From assembly GCA_037444845.1 (NCBI GenBank), contig JBBILQ010000002.1:1-64000 (forward strand): a DNA stretch of 64,000 nt, given 5' to 3'. A program made the position numbers and the translations under genes. Positions 33,974 to 41,735 of this stretch are shown one piece after another. Below the pieces are notes generated by a model, which was not told the DNA's origin, made no database searches, and was given only the letters and a program-made list of their open reading frames with translations. The stretch is from JARYMI01 sp037444845. Its GTDB lineage: Bacteria > Acidobacteriota > Aminicenantia > Aminicenantales > UBA8522. Every line of letters begins with the position of its first letter. Positions within the stretch are counted from its first letter, which is position 1.

Positions 33974-35641
33974 CTAATCATAAGAAAGGCGGAGCAGGCC
34001 GCCGGCGAAGTAGATAACCATAGCGCCGAGAGCCACGCAGCCGGCGATCCGGGTAAGCCCAAGTCCTCCAAGGCCGATGCCGACGAGGAAACCGAGCAGG
34101 CCAAAAAGACAAAGCCCGAGCATCCTTTTCCCGCCCGGCGAGCGCGGGATGAGATAGAAGGCGTCTCCGCGCTCAATCTCCTTCTGGCCCGGCTTCCAGG
34201 CGCTGCGGATGGCTTCAGCTCTCTCCGGCCGGGTGAACCTTTTTCCGAGCAAGCTGAAGACAGGCATAAAGATGACGGCTGTGCCGGCTCCTAAGAACGT
34301 GCCGTAAGTGCTCGCGTTCGGATGTCCGGCGAAAAAGACGAAGATACTCAGCGCGCCTGTAACCGCTCCCGATAAATAACCAGCGATGGCGCCAAGCCAG
34401 TTTCCTTTTTTCCAGAATATGCCGTAGAGGATGGCCACGACAAAAAGCGGCATGTCCGTGATCCCGATTACCGTCAGGTAGGCGTTCACCGCTCCCATTT
34501 TGCGGGCGAAAAACGAGAAGCCGACCATGAAGAAACCGACAAGCAGAGTGACGATCCGGACAACCACGAGGACTTGTTTCCCCGAAGCCCTCTTCTTGAA
34601 GACTCTCTGGTAAATATCGCTCGTAAACAGGGTGGCGGTCGAGTTGAGGTTCGAGCTGATCGTTGACATCTGTGCCGAGAGTAGCCCGCAAAGGATGATG
34701 CCAAAGATTCCTGTGGGCAGGAAGCGGGCTAACATGGCCGGGATGACGGTGTCCGGGGCGCTGATCGCGGGGTCGATTGCCCGCGCCGCCAGCCCCGGGA
34801 GATACCAGAGGAGGGCAAACGGAGTCGTTTGGATTCCCGAGAGGATGAGGCCCTTGGCCACGCTCTTCACATCCCTTCCCGAGAAAGCCCTCTGCAACAT
34901 CCCCTGGTCGGTGCAGGCCCACTGGATGCCTAAAAGAAAAATGGCCAGGATGAACGTCCAGTTGAGCTGTCCCGTCTGAGGGACAAGCTCGATGGCGGAG
35001 GAGGGGAGGGCCCTGGCAATCCCGCCAAAACCGCCGGCTTTCGCCATAATGATCGGGAAAAAGATGAGGGCGCCCAAGAGCATCAGGCTGAACTGGAGGA
35101 CGTCGGTCAGGGCCACCGACCACATCCCTCCGGCGGTCGTGTAGACAATCGTGATGACCGAAAAAACGAGCGCCCACATCAAGTAGGAGCTTTCTCCCGT
35201 GCCGGTTATGACCATGGCCGCGGTCGCGCCCGTGTAGAGGACGATACCAAGCCAGAACGAAAGCCGGAAGATCCAGAGGACCCCGATCAACACGCGCATG
35301 CCAAGGCCGTAGCGCGTCTCAAGAAATTCCGGGATGGTCTTGACTTCGAGGCGGCGCAGAATGGGGAGGATGAAAAGGCCGGCCAGCACTAAAGCCATGT
35401 TCCCCGTCCAGGTGTGCCAGACGATGGAAATGCCCTGCTCGTAGGCTTTCCCCGCCTGGCCGATGAAGCTGTACATGTTGACGTTGGTGGCGGTGAGCAC
35501 GGCCGCTAAGATGAACGGCGGCAAAAGCCTTCCGGCCACATAGAAATCATCCGGATTCTTGACCCATTTGAAGAAGATGGAGCCGAAGAAAAAAAGGAAG
35601 GCCAGAAACACAGCGACGATGCCGACATCAACCGCGGCCAT
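33974..35641 (-). CDS. sodium:solute symporter (SSS family)
   Basis: The 555-aa protein has about 13-14 membrane spans typical of the SSS family (LeuT-fold, Na+-coupled uptake). Recognisable family segments include DDFYVAGRLLPPFILAAVLT near the N-terminus, IPEFLETRYGLGMRVLIGVL and GLLSAQMSTISSNLNSTATL, the latter near the conserved sodium site. The substrate cannot be told; similar sequences transport sugars, amino acids or carboxylates. A small membrane protein gene follows it, and the K+ channel gene diverges upstream. Confidence 0.9.
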   Translation of the reverse strand: MAAVDVGIVAVFLAFLFFFGSIFFKWVKNPDDFYVAGRLLPPFILAAVLTATNVNMYSFIGQAGKAYEQGISIVWHTWTGNMALVLAGLFILPILRRLEVKTIPEFLETRYGLGMRVLIGVLWIFRLSFWLGIVLYTGATAAMVITGTGESSYLMWALVFSVITIVYTTAGGMWSVALTDVLQFSLMLLGALIFFPIIMAKAGGFGGIARALPSSAIELVPQTGQLNWTFILAIFLLGIQWACTDQGMLQRAFSGRDVKSVAKGLILSGIQTTPFALLWYLPGLAARAIDPAISAPDTVIPAMLARFLPTGIFGIILCGLLSAQMSTISSNLNSTATLFTSDIYQRVFKKRASGKQVLVVVRIVTLLVGFFMVGFSFFARKMGAVNAYLTVIGITDMPLFVVAILYGIFWKKGNWLGAIAGYLSGAVTGALSIFVFFAGHPNASTYGTFLGAGTAVIFMPVFSLLGKRFTRPERAEAIRSAWKPGQKEIERGDAFYLIPRSPGGKRMLGLCLFGLLGFLVGIGLGGLGLTRIAGCVALGAMVIYFAGGLLRLSYD

Positions 35642-35752
35642 GACAGCCTCTCCTCTGCCAGAGTTATTGATATTTTCGGTGAAAATGTCAAATATTTTTT
35701 ATATAATTGGAGGCGATGTTTCGAGCGAAAAGAGAAGTTAGCTAACTGGTCC

Positions 35753-36772
35753 ATGAATAACCGCCGGAGAATATACGTTTCCCTGATTATTTTTATCGTC
35801 GTCTACCTTGTCGGCGTCATCGGGTTCAAGTTTTTCGGCGGCAAGGGCTGGACGCTCCTCGACAGCCTCTACATGACCGCCATCACGATCTCGACCATCG
35901 GCTACGAAGAAGTGATCGACCTCAGCGCTAACCCCGCGGCCCGCGTGTTCACCATCGCTTTCATCGTCCTCAGCTTGGGGACGATCGCCTTCGCCGTGAG
36001 CTCGATCACGGCTTTTATTGTCGAGGGCGAGCTCAAAAACATCCTGGGGAGACGGAGAATGGAAAAAGAAATAGCCAGACTCAAGGATCATTATATCGTC
36101 TGCGGCAGCGACGAAACGGCGGAGACGATTATCAAGGAGCTTCTCCTCACGCGCCGGGAATTCGTCGTGGTCGAGCAAGACAAGGAGAAAATCGATAGAC
36201 TCGCCGGCCTGGGCAACATCCTGTATGTCCAGGGAGATTCCTCGGAAGATGATGCGCTTCATAAGGCGGGAATCGACCGGGCCAGGGGAATCCTTCTCTC
36301 GCTTCCGACTGATGAAGCCAACCTTTTCGTGACCATCACTGCGCGAAGCCTCAACCCGAGCCTTCGCATCGTGGCCAAGGGGATCGACCTCAAATCACAC
36401 GGCAAGATGAGGAAGGCCGGGGCTGACAGCGTCGTCTCGCCCACCTTCATCGGCGGGATGCGCATGGTCTCGGAGATGGTCAGGCCGGCTGTGGTGACTT
36501 TTCTCGACATGATGCTCCGGGACAGGGAGAAAGCGCTCCGGTTCGAGGAGGTCCGGGTGGAAAAAGGATCGCCGTTTTCGGGCAAAGCCATCCGCGAAGC
36601 CAAGCTTGAGGAAAAGACGGGCGCGCTTCTTGTGGCCATAAATAAAGCTGGCACAGCCGACTATGATTTTAACCCGGCCGGAGACAGGAAGATCGAAGAG
36701 GACGACGTCCTGATTTTTATCGCGAGCGCTGAGATGGCGCGGGGGATAGAGAAAATCGCCGGAGAAAGTTAG
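35753..36772 (+). CDS. potassium channel with TrkA-N and TrkA-C domains
   Basis: The 339-aa protein has two membrane helices around a pore loop (LYMTAITISTIGYEEVIDL; filter TIGYEE instead of the usual TVGYGD), a RCK/TrkA-N Rossmann domain starting at DHYIVCGSDETAETIIKELL (about residue 110) and a TrkA-C domain at the end (about 255-339). It resembles MthK/Kch-type ligand-gated K+ channels. TIGYEE replaces the second filter glycine with glutamate, so ion selectivity may differ. It starts at an ATG directly after GTCC with a weak ribosome binding site. Confidence 0.87.
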   Translation: MNNRRRIYVSLIIFIVVYLVGVIGFKFFGGKGWTLLDSLYMTAITISTIGYEEVIDLSANPAARVFTIAFIVLSLGTIAFAVSSITAFIVEGELKNILGRRRMEKEIARLKDHYIVCGSDETAETIIKELLLTRREFVVVEQDKEKIDRLAGLGNILYVQGDSSEDDALHKAGIDRARGILLSLPTDEANLFVTITARSLNPSLRIVAKGIDLKSHGKMRKAGADSVVSPTFIGGMRMVSEMVRPAVVTFLDMMLRDREKALRFEEVRVEKGSPFSGKAIREAKLEEKTGALLVAINKAGTADYDFNPAGDRKIEEDDVLIFIASAEMARGIEKIAGES

Positions 36773-36776
36773 AGGC

Positions 36777-37853
36777 TTAACTCTCCGTGTCTTTGCCGCC
36801 GGACGATTCAGAAAGCTCGGCCGGCCGCTCTTCAGTCAGCAGCTCAAGCCTGTCTGAAAACTTGTCCAGCCGCTTTTCCGCCTCGTCAAACCTGCTCTTG
36901 GCGTTTGAAAGATGGGTCCCCAGGGTCTGAAAATCTCCCCTGAAGCGGTCGAGGTCTCCGCGCAACTGGGCGAGCGCCTGGAGAGTAGATAGAGCCGATT
37001 TTTCAAGGTGCATACCCTTGAGCCCGAGGACAATCACCTGGAGATAAGCGTAAAAAGAATTGGGCGAGACGGGAATGACCCGGCGCTCGAGGGCGTACGT
37101 GAGGAGCGACCGCTCATCGCCCAGGGCTTCGTCCTTGAGGATCGTCTCATAATAGATGTTCTCAGCCGGGATGTACATCAGGGCAAAATCGTAGGTGCCC
37201 TCATCAGGCAGGATATACTTGGAGGCGACGTCGTCAACGTGCTTCCTCACGTCGGCGACGAATTTCCTCCTCAGTGCGTCCTTTTCTTTGCCCTCCTCTT
37301 CCTGGATGAATTTTCTGAAATTCTCTAACGGAAACTTGGCGTCGACCGGGACGAGGTTGTTGCCGATGCGGATGGCGGCATCGACCTTTTCGCCGCTTTT
37401 AAACCTGTGCTGGAGGACATAGTGGGTGGGCGGCATGATCTGAGCCAGCAGGTCGCCCAGGAAATACTCGCCCAGGCCTCCCCGGAATTTGGGCGCCCGG
37501 AGAAGGTCGTCCAAACTGGAGATCGTCTTGGCTTTTTCCAGGACTTCCCTTGTGACGACCTCCACCTTGCCCAGATGGCTCTGGACGTTCCCCAGGCTCT
37601 GGCCGATGTCGCCCGTCGTCTTCTGGAACTGGAGGCTCATGCTCTGGAGCTGCTGGTTCATCTGCTGGGTGAGCTGGCCGATCTGCTGCTGCATCAGGGA
37701 CAGGGCGGCAGACGCCTGGCTTTCAGCCTGGGCCCGCCTCATTTCGTCGAGCTGGGAGGCCGCTTTTTTCAAGGAGCGAGCGAGAAGGGATAAAAAAATG
37801 AAAAGGAAGACGAGGACGGCGACGACAAGGATGGCCAAAACGTTCGTCTCCAC
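36777..37853 (-). CDS. rmuC: DNA recombination protein RmuC
   Basis: The 358-aa protein has an N-terminal membrane helix (VLAILVVAVLVFLFIFLSLL), a coiled coil (about residues 30-110) and the RmuC nuclease-like core: PKFRGGLGEYFLGDLLAQIM, VDAAIRIGNNLVPVDAKFPL and DFALMYIPAENIYYE. RmuC limits inversion of short repeats in E. coli and is proposed to be an endonuclease. Start is a GTG with GGAG 9 bases upstream. It ends 4 bases after the stop of the convergent K+ channel gene. Confidence 0.9.
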   Translation of the reverse strand: METNVLAILVVAVLVFLFIFLSLLARSLKKAASQLDEMRRAQAESQASAALSLMQQQIGQLTQQMNQQLQSMSLQFQKTTGDIGQSLGNVQSHLGKVEVVTREVLEKAKTISSLDDLLRAPKFRGGLGEYFLGDLLAQIMPPTHYVLQHRFKSGEKVDAAIRIGNNLVPVDAKFPLENFRKFIQEEEGKEKDALRRKFVADVRKHVDDVASKYILPDEGTYDFALMYIPAENIYYETILKDEALGDERSLLTYALERRVIPVSPNSFYAYLQVIVLGLKGMHLEKSALSTLQALAQLRGDLDRFRGDFQTLGTHLSNAKSRFDEAEKRLDKFSDRLELLTEERPAELSESSGGKDTES

Positions 37854-37930
37854 GAAGCTTCACTCCCTTGCGGCCTCATTATAAAAGAACGTCCCGAGGA
37901 GCGCAAACCAATATATAATAAAACGCGTTA

Positions 37931-37959
37931 TTGACATATATGTCAATTATAGGTATTAT
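37931..37959 (+). promoter_or_regulatory. promoter and palindromic operator of AbiE system 1
   Basis: TTGACATATATGTCAA (37931-37946) is a perfect 16-bp palindrome. Its first six bases are the -35 (TTGACA), and TATTAT (37954-37959) follows after 17 bases. Bound AbiEi would block the promoter. Confidence 0.7.
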
Positions 37960-37975
37960 CTTAGCGCGAGCTGTC

Positions 37976-38743
37976 ATGAGAATCTACAGTCCGAGACAGG
38001 TTGTTGAGCTTTTCCATCTTTTATTCATCAACCAGCTAAGCCTTAAGCTGGAGAAGAAATGCTATGCCCTGAAGGGCGGGGCCAACTTGAGATTTTTCTT
38101 CAAGAGCCCCCGTTATTCGGATGATATTGATTTTGACCTCCAGGCTGTCAAGGTTGAGGCACTCAAGAAAAAAGTCGGCGGAATCCTCAACTCTAAGCCA
38201 TTCCATGACATTCTTCAAACTCGAAATATCCAGATTGAACATGTCTCCGCTCCCAAACAAACTGAGACCACTCAAAGATGGAAGCTAAGATTGGCCTGTC
38301 CCCTTCTGACGCAAACCCTGCCGACTAAGATCGAGTTTTCCCGCCGAAGGCTTCTTAAAGACACAGTGAGGTTCGAATCTATTTCTCCTGAGATCATGCG
38401 CCGGTACGAGATGCCTCTTCTCCTGGTCAGTCACTACTTGCCAGAATCAGCCTTCAAGCAGAAAATCGACGCCATCATCTCCAGGAGCGAGACTCAGGCC
38501 AGGGACATTTTTGACCTCTATCTTCTCCTGACATCACGGATAGAAAAAATGCCCCGGCTCGAGAAACCCCGTGCAGACCTGAATCAGGCTAAAGAAAATG
38601 TTCTATCAACGAGTTTTGCGTCTTTCAAGAGCCGAGTTGTATCATACTTGGAGCCGGATATTCAGAAGCGGTACAATTCTCGGGAGGTGTGGGACGAGAT
38701 AAGATTGAAAGTTGTGGAAGTTTTTGAAAGGAACTTATCATGA
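37976..38743 (+). CDS. AbiEii/AbiGii-type nucleotidyltransferase toxin (system 1)
   Basis: The 255-aa protein belongs to the AbiEii family, toxins of type IV toxin-antitoxin and abortive-infection systems that act as nucleotidyltransferases (Mycobacterium homologues modify tRNA acceptor ends). The nucleotidyltransferase signature is LKGGANLRFFFKSPRYSDDI followed by DFDL, giving the catalytic acidic pair. The ATG at 37976 is preferred to an in-frame TTG at 37931 because that TTG is the -35 box. The toxin gene precedes the antitoxin gene and overlaps it by 4 bases, the reverse of the AbiEi-AbiEii order seen in the second system. Confidence 0.85.
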   Translation: MRIYSPRQVVELFHLLFINQLSLKLEKKCYALKGGANLRFFFKSPRYSDDIDFDLQAVKVEALKKKVGGILNSKPFHDILQTRNIQIEHVSAPKQTETTQRWKLRLACPLLTQTLPTKIEFSRRRLLKDTVRFESISPEIMRRYEMPLLLVSHYLPESAFKQKIDAIISRSETQARDIFDLYLLLTSRIEKMPRLEKPRADLNQAKENVLSTSFASFKSRVVSYLEPDIQKRYNSREVWDEIRLKVVEVFERNLS

Positions 38744-39345
38744 GGCTGGTGGAAGTTTACGCCAGGTTGCTGACTATGGAGGGAGCGGTTTTTCAGACTG
38801 CGGATGCGTCTGCGTGGCTGAATATCAGCCAGACTCATGCCAGCCAGCTTCTTTCTCGCCTGGCCGAATCCGGACATCTTATTCATTTGAAGCGAGGAAC
38901 ATGGGCGTTTGAAGGCAGGGTTGAACTCATGGCTCTGCCTCAGTACCTAACCAATCCTTTTCCCACCTACATTTCTCTTCAGAGCGCGCTTTATTATCAC
39001 GGAATGATTTCTCAGATACCGGCAGTCACCTATGCCGTCTCGATTGCCAGGACGAAAAGATATGAAACGCCGCTTGGTGTTGTCTCCGTGCACCATGTCC
39101 ATCCTTCGTTCTTCTTAGGTTATGAATCCAGAGAAAATGCCGACATCAAGATGGCGACTCCAGAAAAGGCATTGATTGACTTCCTTTATCTGAGCCCGGC
39201 CAAATCAAAGCTCTTTCATGCGCTGCCTGAAGTGGAGCTTCCCAAGAACTTTCGAATGAAGGAAGCTCGCCACATGCTTTCGTTCATCAGGTCGATCAGA
39301 AGAAGGAAGCTGGTGCGGGATCGCCTGGAAAGGCTAATCTCGTGA
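38740..39345 (+). CDS. AbiEi-type antitoxin/repressor (system 1)
   Basis: The 201-aa protein has an N-terminal winged helix (residues about 1-55: FQTADASAWLNISQTHASQL) and an AbiEi core with ISLQSALYYHGMISQIPAVT, then ATPEKALIDFLYLS. AbiEi proteins repress their own operon by binding inverted repeats and neutralise the AbiEii toxin without direct complex formation (type IV). It overlaps the toxin stop by 4 bases. The C-terminal basic tail (RSIRRRKLVRDRLERLIS) fits DNA contact. Confidence 0.84.
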   Translation: MRLVEVYARLLTMEGAVFQTADASAWLNISQTHASQLLSRLAESGHLIHLKRGTWAFEGRVELMALPQYLTNPFPTYISLQSALYYHGMISQIPAVTYAVSIARTKRYETPLGVVSVHHVHPSFFLGYESRENADIKMATPEKALIDFLYLSPAKSKLFHALPEVELPKNFRMKEARHMLSFIRSIRRRKLVRDRLERLIS

Positions 39346-39406
39346 GCTCGTCTGGAGTTCCTTTTTTCATTGAGATGCACAAGATTAAAATAGAGTGTGG
39401 GAGAAT

Positions 39407-39490
39407 TTGACACGAGGGAAGGCGTCGTCTAAACGTAAGGGGAATTTTTTGGCCCGTTAGCTCAACAGGTAGAGCAGCAGACTCTTAATC
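39407..39490 (+). pseudogene. promoter plus 5' half of tRNA-Lys(CTT), truncated copy
   Basis: TTGACA (39407-39412), 17 bases, TAAACG (39430-39435) and a 40-base segment (39451-39490) match the promoter and 5' half of the complete tRNA-Lys gene at 41180. Similarity stops inside the anticodon arm after CTCTTAATC; beyond it the T-arm and acceptor 3' strand are missing. One stem position also differs (GCAGA for GCGGA). The pair behaves like the left and right ends of an integrated element. Confidence 0.85.
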
Positions 39491-39556
39491 AGAAATCGGG
39501 GATTAAGGCAATTTGTTTATAATCAACAAATTTCCTTCTTTATGGATTTATTTTGG

Positions 39557-39592
39557 TTCCTATAAGTTCCGATAAGTACCTATAAGTTCCTC
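39557..39592. repeat. 10-bp tandem repeats (iteron-like)
   Basis: Three and a half copies of a 10-mer (TTCCTATAAG, TTCCGATAAG, TACCTATAAG, then TTCCTC) lie between the truncated tRNA and the second AbiE promoter. The 10-bp period places each copy on the same face of the helix, as for a protein binding array. Confidence 0.65.
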
Positions 39593-39634
39593 ATGAATAT
39601 TCACAAATTATTCACACCGGTAAAAATATTTCGC

Positions 39635-39693
39635 TTGACTTGTGCATTATGTATCTTTACTATATTTCGTATTAGTGCTAAAAATAGCACTAA
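39635..39693 (+). promoter_or_regulatory. promoter and operator of AbiE system 2
   Basis: TTGACT (39635-39640), 17 bases, TACTAT (39658-39663). A perfect palindrome with 9-bp arms TTAGTGCTA-N4-TAGCACTAA (39672-39693) covers the expected start of transcription, just before the ATG at 39705. Confidence 0.68.
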
Positions 39694-39704
39694 CTAGAAA
39701 TAGA

Positions 39705-40325
39705 ATGAATTTTATAAAATTGCGCAATTCGCTTAAAGACTTTACCGTTTTTTCTCTCCGCGATATTCTTCAGGTCGATCAGAGTTTTCATCGCAGGCGA
39801 TTGAATGAGTGGCAGAGTAAAGGATATATCAGGAAAATTATTAAGGGATTTTACATTTTTTCGGACCTTGCTCTTAATGAAAATGTCCTATATGAAGTTT
39901 CTAATAGAATCTATAAGCCATCCTATGTTTCACTGGAATCGGCCCTTTCTTATTATCATCTGATTCCCGAAAGCGTGTATGGCGTCACCTCTGTATCGAC
40001 ACGCCGGACATATAAGTTTATGACGAGCTTAGCGGAATTCAGCTACAGAACTGTTAGACCAGACTTCTATTTTGGATATGTCGTTCAGGCTTATAACCAA
40101 AAGGTTTTTAAAATCGCTCAGCCTGAAAAGACAATCCTTGATTATTTTTATTTGAATCCTCAGCTCAAAAACGAAAATGATTTTGAGAGCCTTAGAATAA
40201 ATTCCGAACAATTTTTTGAAATTGTGGACAAAGAAGTCTTGTTGAATTATTTCACCAAATCTTTACAGAAATCTCTGAAGGAAAGAATCAGCCGTTTTAT
40301 GGATTTTATGAGCGCTAAAAAGTGA
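39705..40325 (+). CDS. AbiEi-type antitoxin/repressor (system 2)
   Basis: The 206-aa protein has an N-terminal winged-helix region (MNFIKLRNSLKDFTVFSLRD, then RRRLNEWQSKGYIRKIIKGF) and the AbiEi core YVSLESALSYYHLIPESVYG and AQPEKTILDYFYLNP. The start at 39705 is chosen because an upstream in-frame start (39642) lies in the promoter. Base composition is distinctly more AT-rich than the flanking genes, a sign of transfer. It precedes its toxin gene by 9 bases, in the usual AbiEi-AbiEii order. Confidence 0.84.
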   Translation: MNFIKLRNSLKDFTVFSLRDILQVDQSFHRRRLNEWQSKGYIRKIIKGFYIFSDLALNENVLYEVSNRIYKPSYVSLESALSYYHLIPESVYGVTSVSTRRTYKFMTSLAEFSYRTVRPDFYFGYVVQAYNQKVFKIAQPEKTILDYFYLNPQLKNENDFESLRINSEQFFEIVDKEVLLNYFTKSLQKSLKERISRFMDFMSAKK

Positions 40326-40334
40326 AGCGGCCAT

Positions 40335-41111
40335 ATGCTTGATCTCAGACAGATTGAATCATTTTACCCAGAATCTTTGAGAATATTCGGGCGGTACCTC
40401 CTTAGAGAATATCTACAATACAAGATTCTGGAGATTATTTATGATTCTAAATATGGAAACAAGCTTTCCATGATGGGCGGTGCCGCCATCCATATGATTC
40501 ACTTCAATGCGAGATTTTCTGAAGACCTGGATTTTGATAACCTTGGGTTAAATAGTATGGAATTTGAGTGCTTAGGGCAGATCATAAAAGATAAGTTAGA
40601 GCTCCAGGGATGTCCGCTAGAAACTAGGGCTGTTATTAAGAGAGCATTCCGCCTATATTTAAGAATATCTGAACTTCTTTTTCGTAATAATCTTTCGAAG
40701 GACCCCAGAGAAAAAATTCATTTACAGGTTGATACGGAGCCTCAACGTTTTGAGTATAAAGCAGATAAGATATTGATCAATAAATTCGATGTCTTCGGAC
40801 GGATTTCTGTAGTGCCGCCAGATATCCTTTTAGCTCAGAAAATTCATTGCATTTTTAAGCGAAAGCGGCCCATGGGAAGAGATTTCTATGATGCTATTTT
40901 TCTTATGGGAAAAACAAAGCCTCATTTGAATTATCTGAAGCAGAAACTTCAGATAGAGAGCTTTCCAGAACTCAAGTCTCGGATGGTTCGGAGATGCAGA
41001 GGCCTTAATTTTCGACAGCTGGCCAGAGATGTGGAGCCCTTTTTATTCGAACGAGCAGATTCAAAGAAAATCTTGTTATTTGCGCAGTACATTAAGGATT
41101 ATGAATTTTAA
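40335..41111 (+). CDS. AbiEii-type nucleotidyltransferase toxin (system 2)
   Basis: The 258-aa protein carries the nucleotidyltransferase motif MMGGAAIHMIHFNARFSEDL followed by DFDN (about residues 45-68), and the later KFDVFGRISVVPPDILLAQK and RPMGRDFYDAIFLMG segments typical of AbiEii (DUF1814). It is the predicted toxin of the second AbiE locus. Sequence similarity to the system 1 toxin is limited to the motifs, so the two loci are not a recent duplication. It ends 68 bases before the complete tRNA-Lys gene. Confidence 0.85.
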   Translation: MLDLRQIESFYPESLRIFGRYLLREYLQYKILEIIYDSKYGNKLSMMGGAAIHMIHFNARFSEDLDFDNLGLNSMEFECLGQIIKDKLELQGCPLETRAVIKRAFRLYLRISELLFRNNLSKDPREKIHLQVDTEPQRFEYKADKILINKFDVFGRISVVPPDILLAQKIHCIFKRKRPMGRDFYDAIFLMGKTKPHLNYLKQKLQIESFPELKSRMVRRCRGLNFRQLARDVEPFLFERADSKKILLFAQYIKDYEF

Positions 41112-41136
41112 AAGCACTGAAAGCTGTATGCTGAGT

Positions 41137-41165
41137 TTGACAAGAATGGACGCGTCATCTAAACT
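41137..41165 (+). promoter_or_regulatory. promoter of tRNA-Lys
   Basis: TTGACA (41137-41142), 17 bases, TAAACT (41160-41165); duplicated at 39407-39435. Confidence 0.7.
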
Positions 41166-41179
41166 TAAGGGAAATTTTT

Positions 41180-41252
41180 GGCCCGTTAGCTCAACAGGTA
41201 GAGCAGCGGACTCTTAATCCGCGGGTTGTAGGTTCGAGTCCTACACGGGTCA
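41180..41252 (+). tRNA. tRNA-Lys (anticodon CTT)
   Basis: The 73-nt cloverleaf has acceptor GGCCCGT/ACGGGTC, D-arm GCTC/GAGC, anticodon arm GCGGA-CTCTTAA-TCCGC, T-arm GTAGG-TTCGAGT-CCTAC and discriminator A. CCA is not encoded, unlike in the tRNA-Arg at 33736. A partial copy lies at 39451-39490. A coding gene starts 24 bases downstream. Confidence 0.95.
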
Positions 41253-41276
41253 TTTTTTGTAATACCGCAGACGCAG

Positions 41277-41648
41277 ATGAAAATAAGAGGGTTCCTGGCG
41301 CTCCTCGTGCTCGTTGTCGTAGTCGTTTATTTCATCTTCTTTGCCAAGGTCGGCAAAAAAAGCTACATCGAAGGCACAAAAGACGCCTACGACCGGATCC
41401 GGACCGAGCTCACAGAAACCAACCTGGCTACGCTCGAGAAGGCCATTAGTCTTTTTATCGCCACAGAAGGCAGGGCGCCGGCCGACCTCAAAGAGCTCTT
41501 GGCTTCCCGCCTCCTCACCGGCGAAGCGGTGGACGGATGGGGGAGAGGCCTTAAATATGAGAAGCTCTCGGAATCTGAGTTCCGCTTTGTCTCGGCAGGA
41601 CAGGACGGCGTTTTCGGAACAGAGGATGATCTGACCCTGGAGCGCTGA
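41277..41648 (+). CDS. GspG-like (pseudopilin C-terminal) membrane protein
   Basis: The 123-aa protein has an N-terminal hydrophobic helix (FLALLVLVVVVVYFIFFAKV) and a soluble part ending GWGRGLKYEKLSESEFRFVS followed by AGQDGVFGTEDD, the turn-rich calcium-loop region of type II secretion GspG proteins. It lacks the G/FTLxE prepilin-peptidase motif, so it is probably a membrane-anchored relative rather than a processed pilin. It begins 24 bases after the tRNA-Lys with no clear ribosome binding site and may be co-transcribed with it. Confidence 0.75.
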   Translation: MKIRGFLALLVLVVVVVYFIFFAKVGKKSYIEGTKDAYDRIRTELTETNLATLEKAISLFIATEGRAPADLKELLASRLLTGEAVDGWGRGLKYEKLSESEFRFVSAGQDGVFGTEDDLTLER

Positions 41649-41693
41649 CTGCTCGAGGAAGACGTTTGGAATCGGATGGTGCCAACAGCCCGG

Positions 41694-41714
41694 GCTTGAC
41701 ATCCGGAGTCAAGC
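41694..41714 (+). promoter_or_regulatory. hairpin upstream of TauE/SafE gene
   Basis: GCTTGAC-N7-GTCAAGC gives a perfect 7-bp stem directly before the AAGGAGAG ribosome binding site (41716-41723). It may modulate translation or be an operator. Confidence 0.4.
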
Positions 41715-41735
41715 TGAAGGAGAGTTTAAGCGGGA

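Noticed and set aside
39451..39490. A second functional tRNA-Lys
   Set aside because: Homology ends in the anticodon arm; no T-arm or 3' acceptor strand follows.
39557..39592. CRISPR array
   Set aside because: Repeats are 10 bp with no spacers; this is a tandem array.
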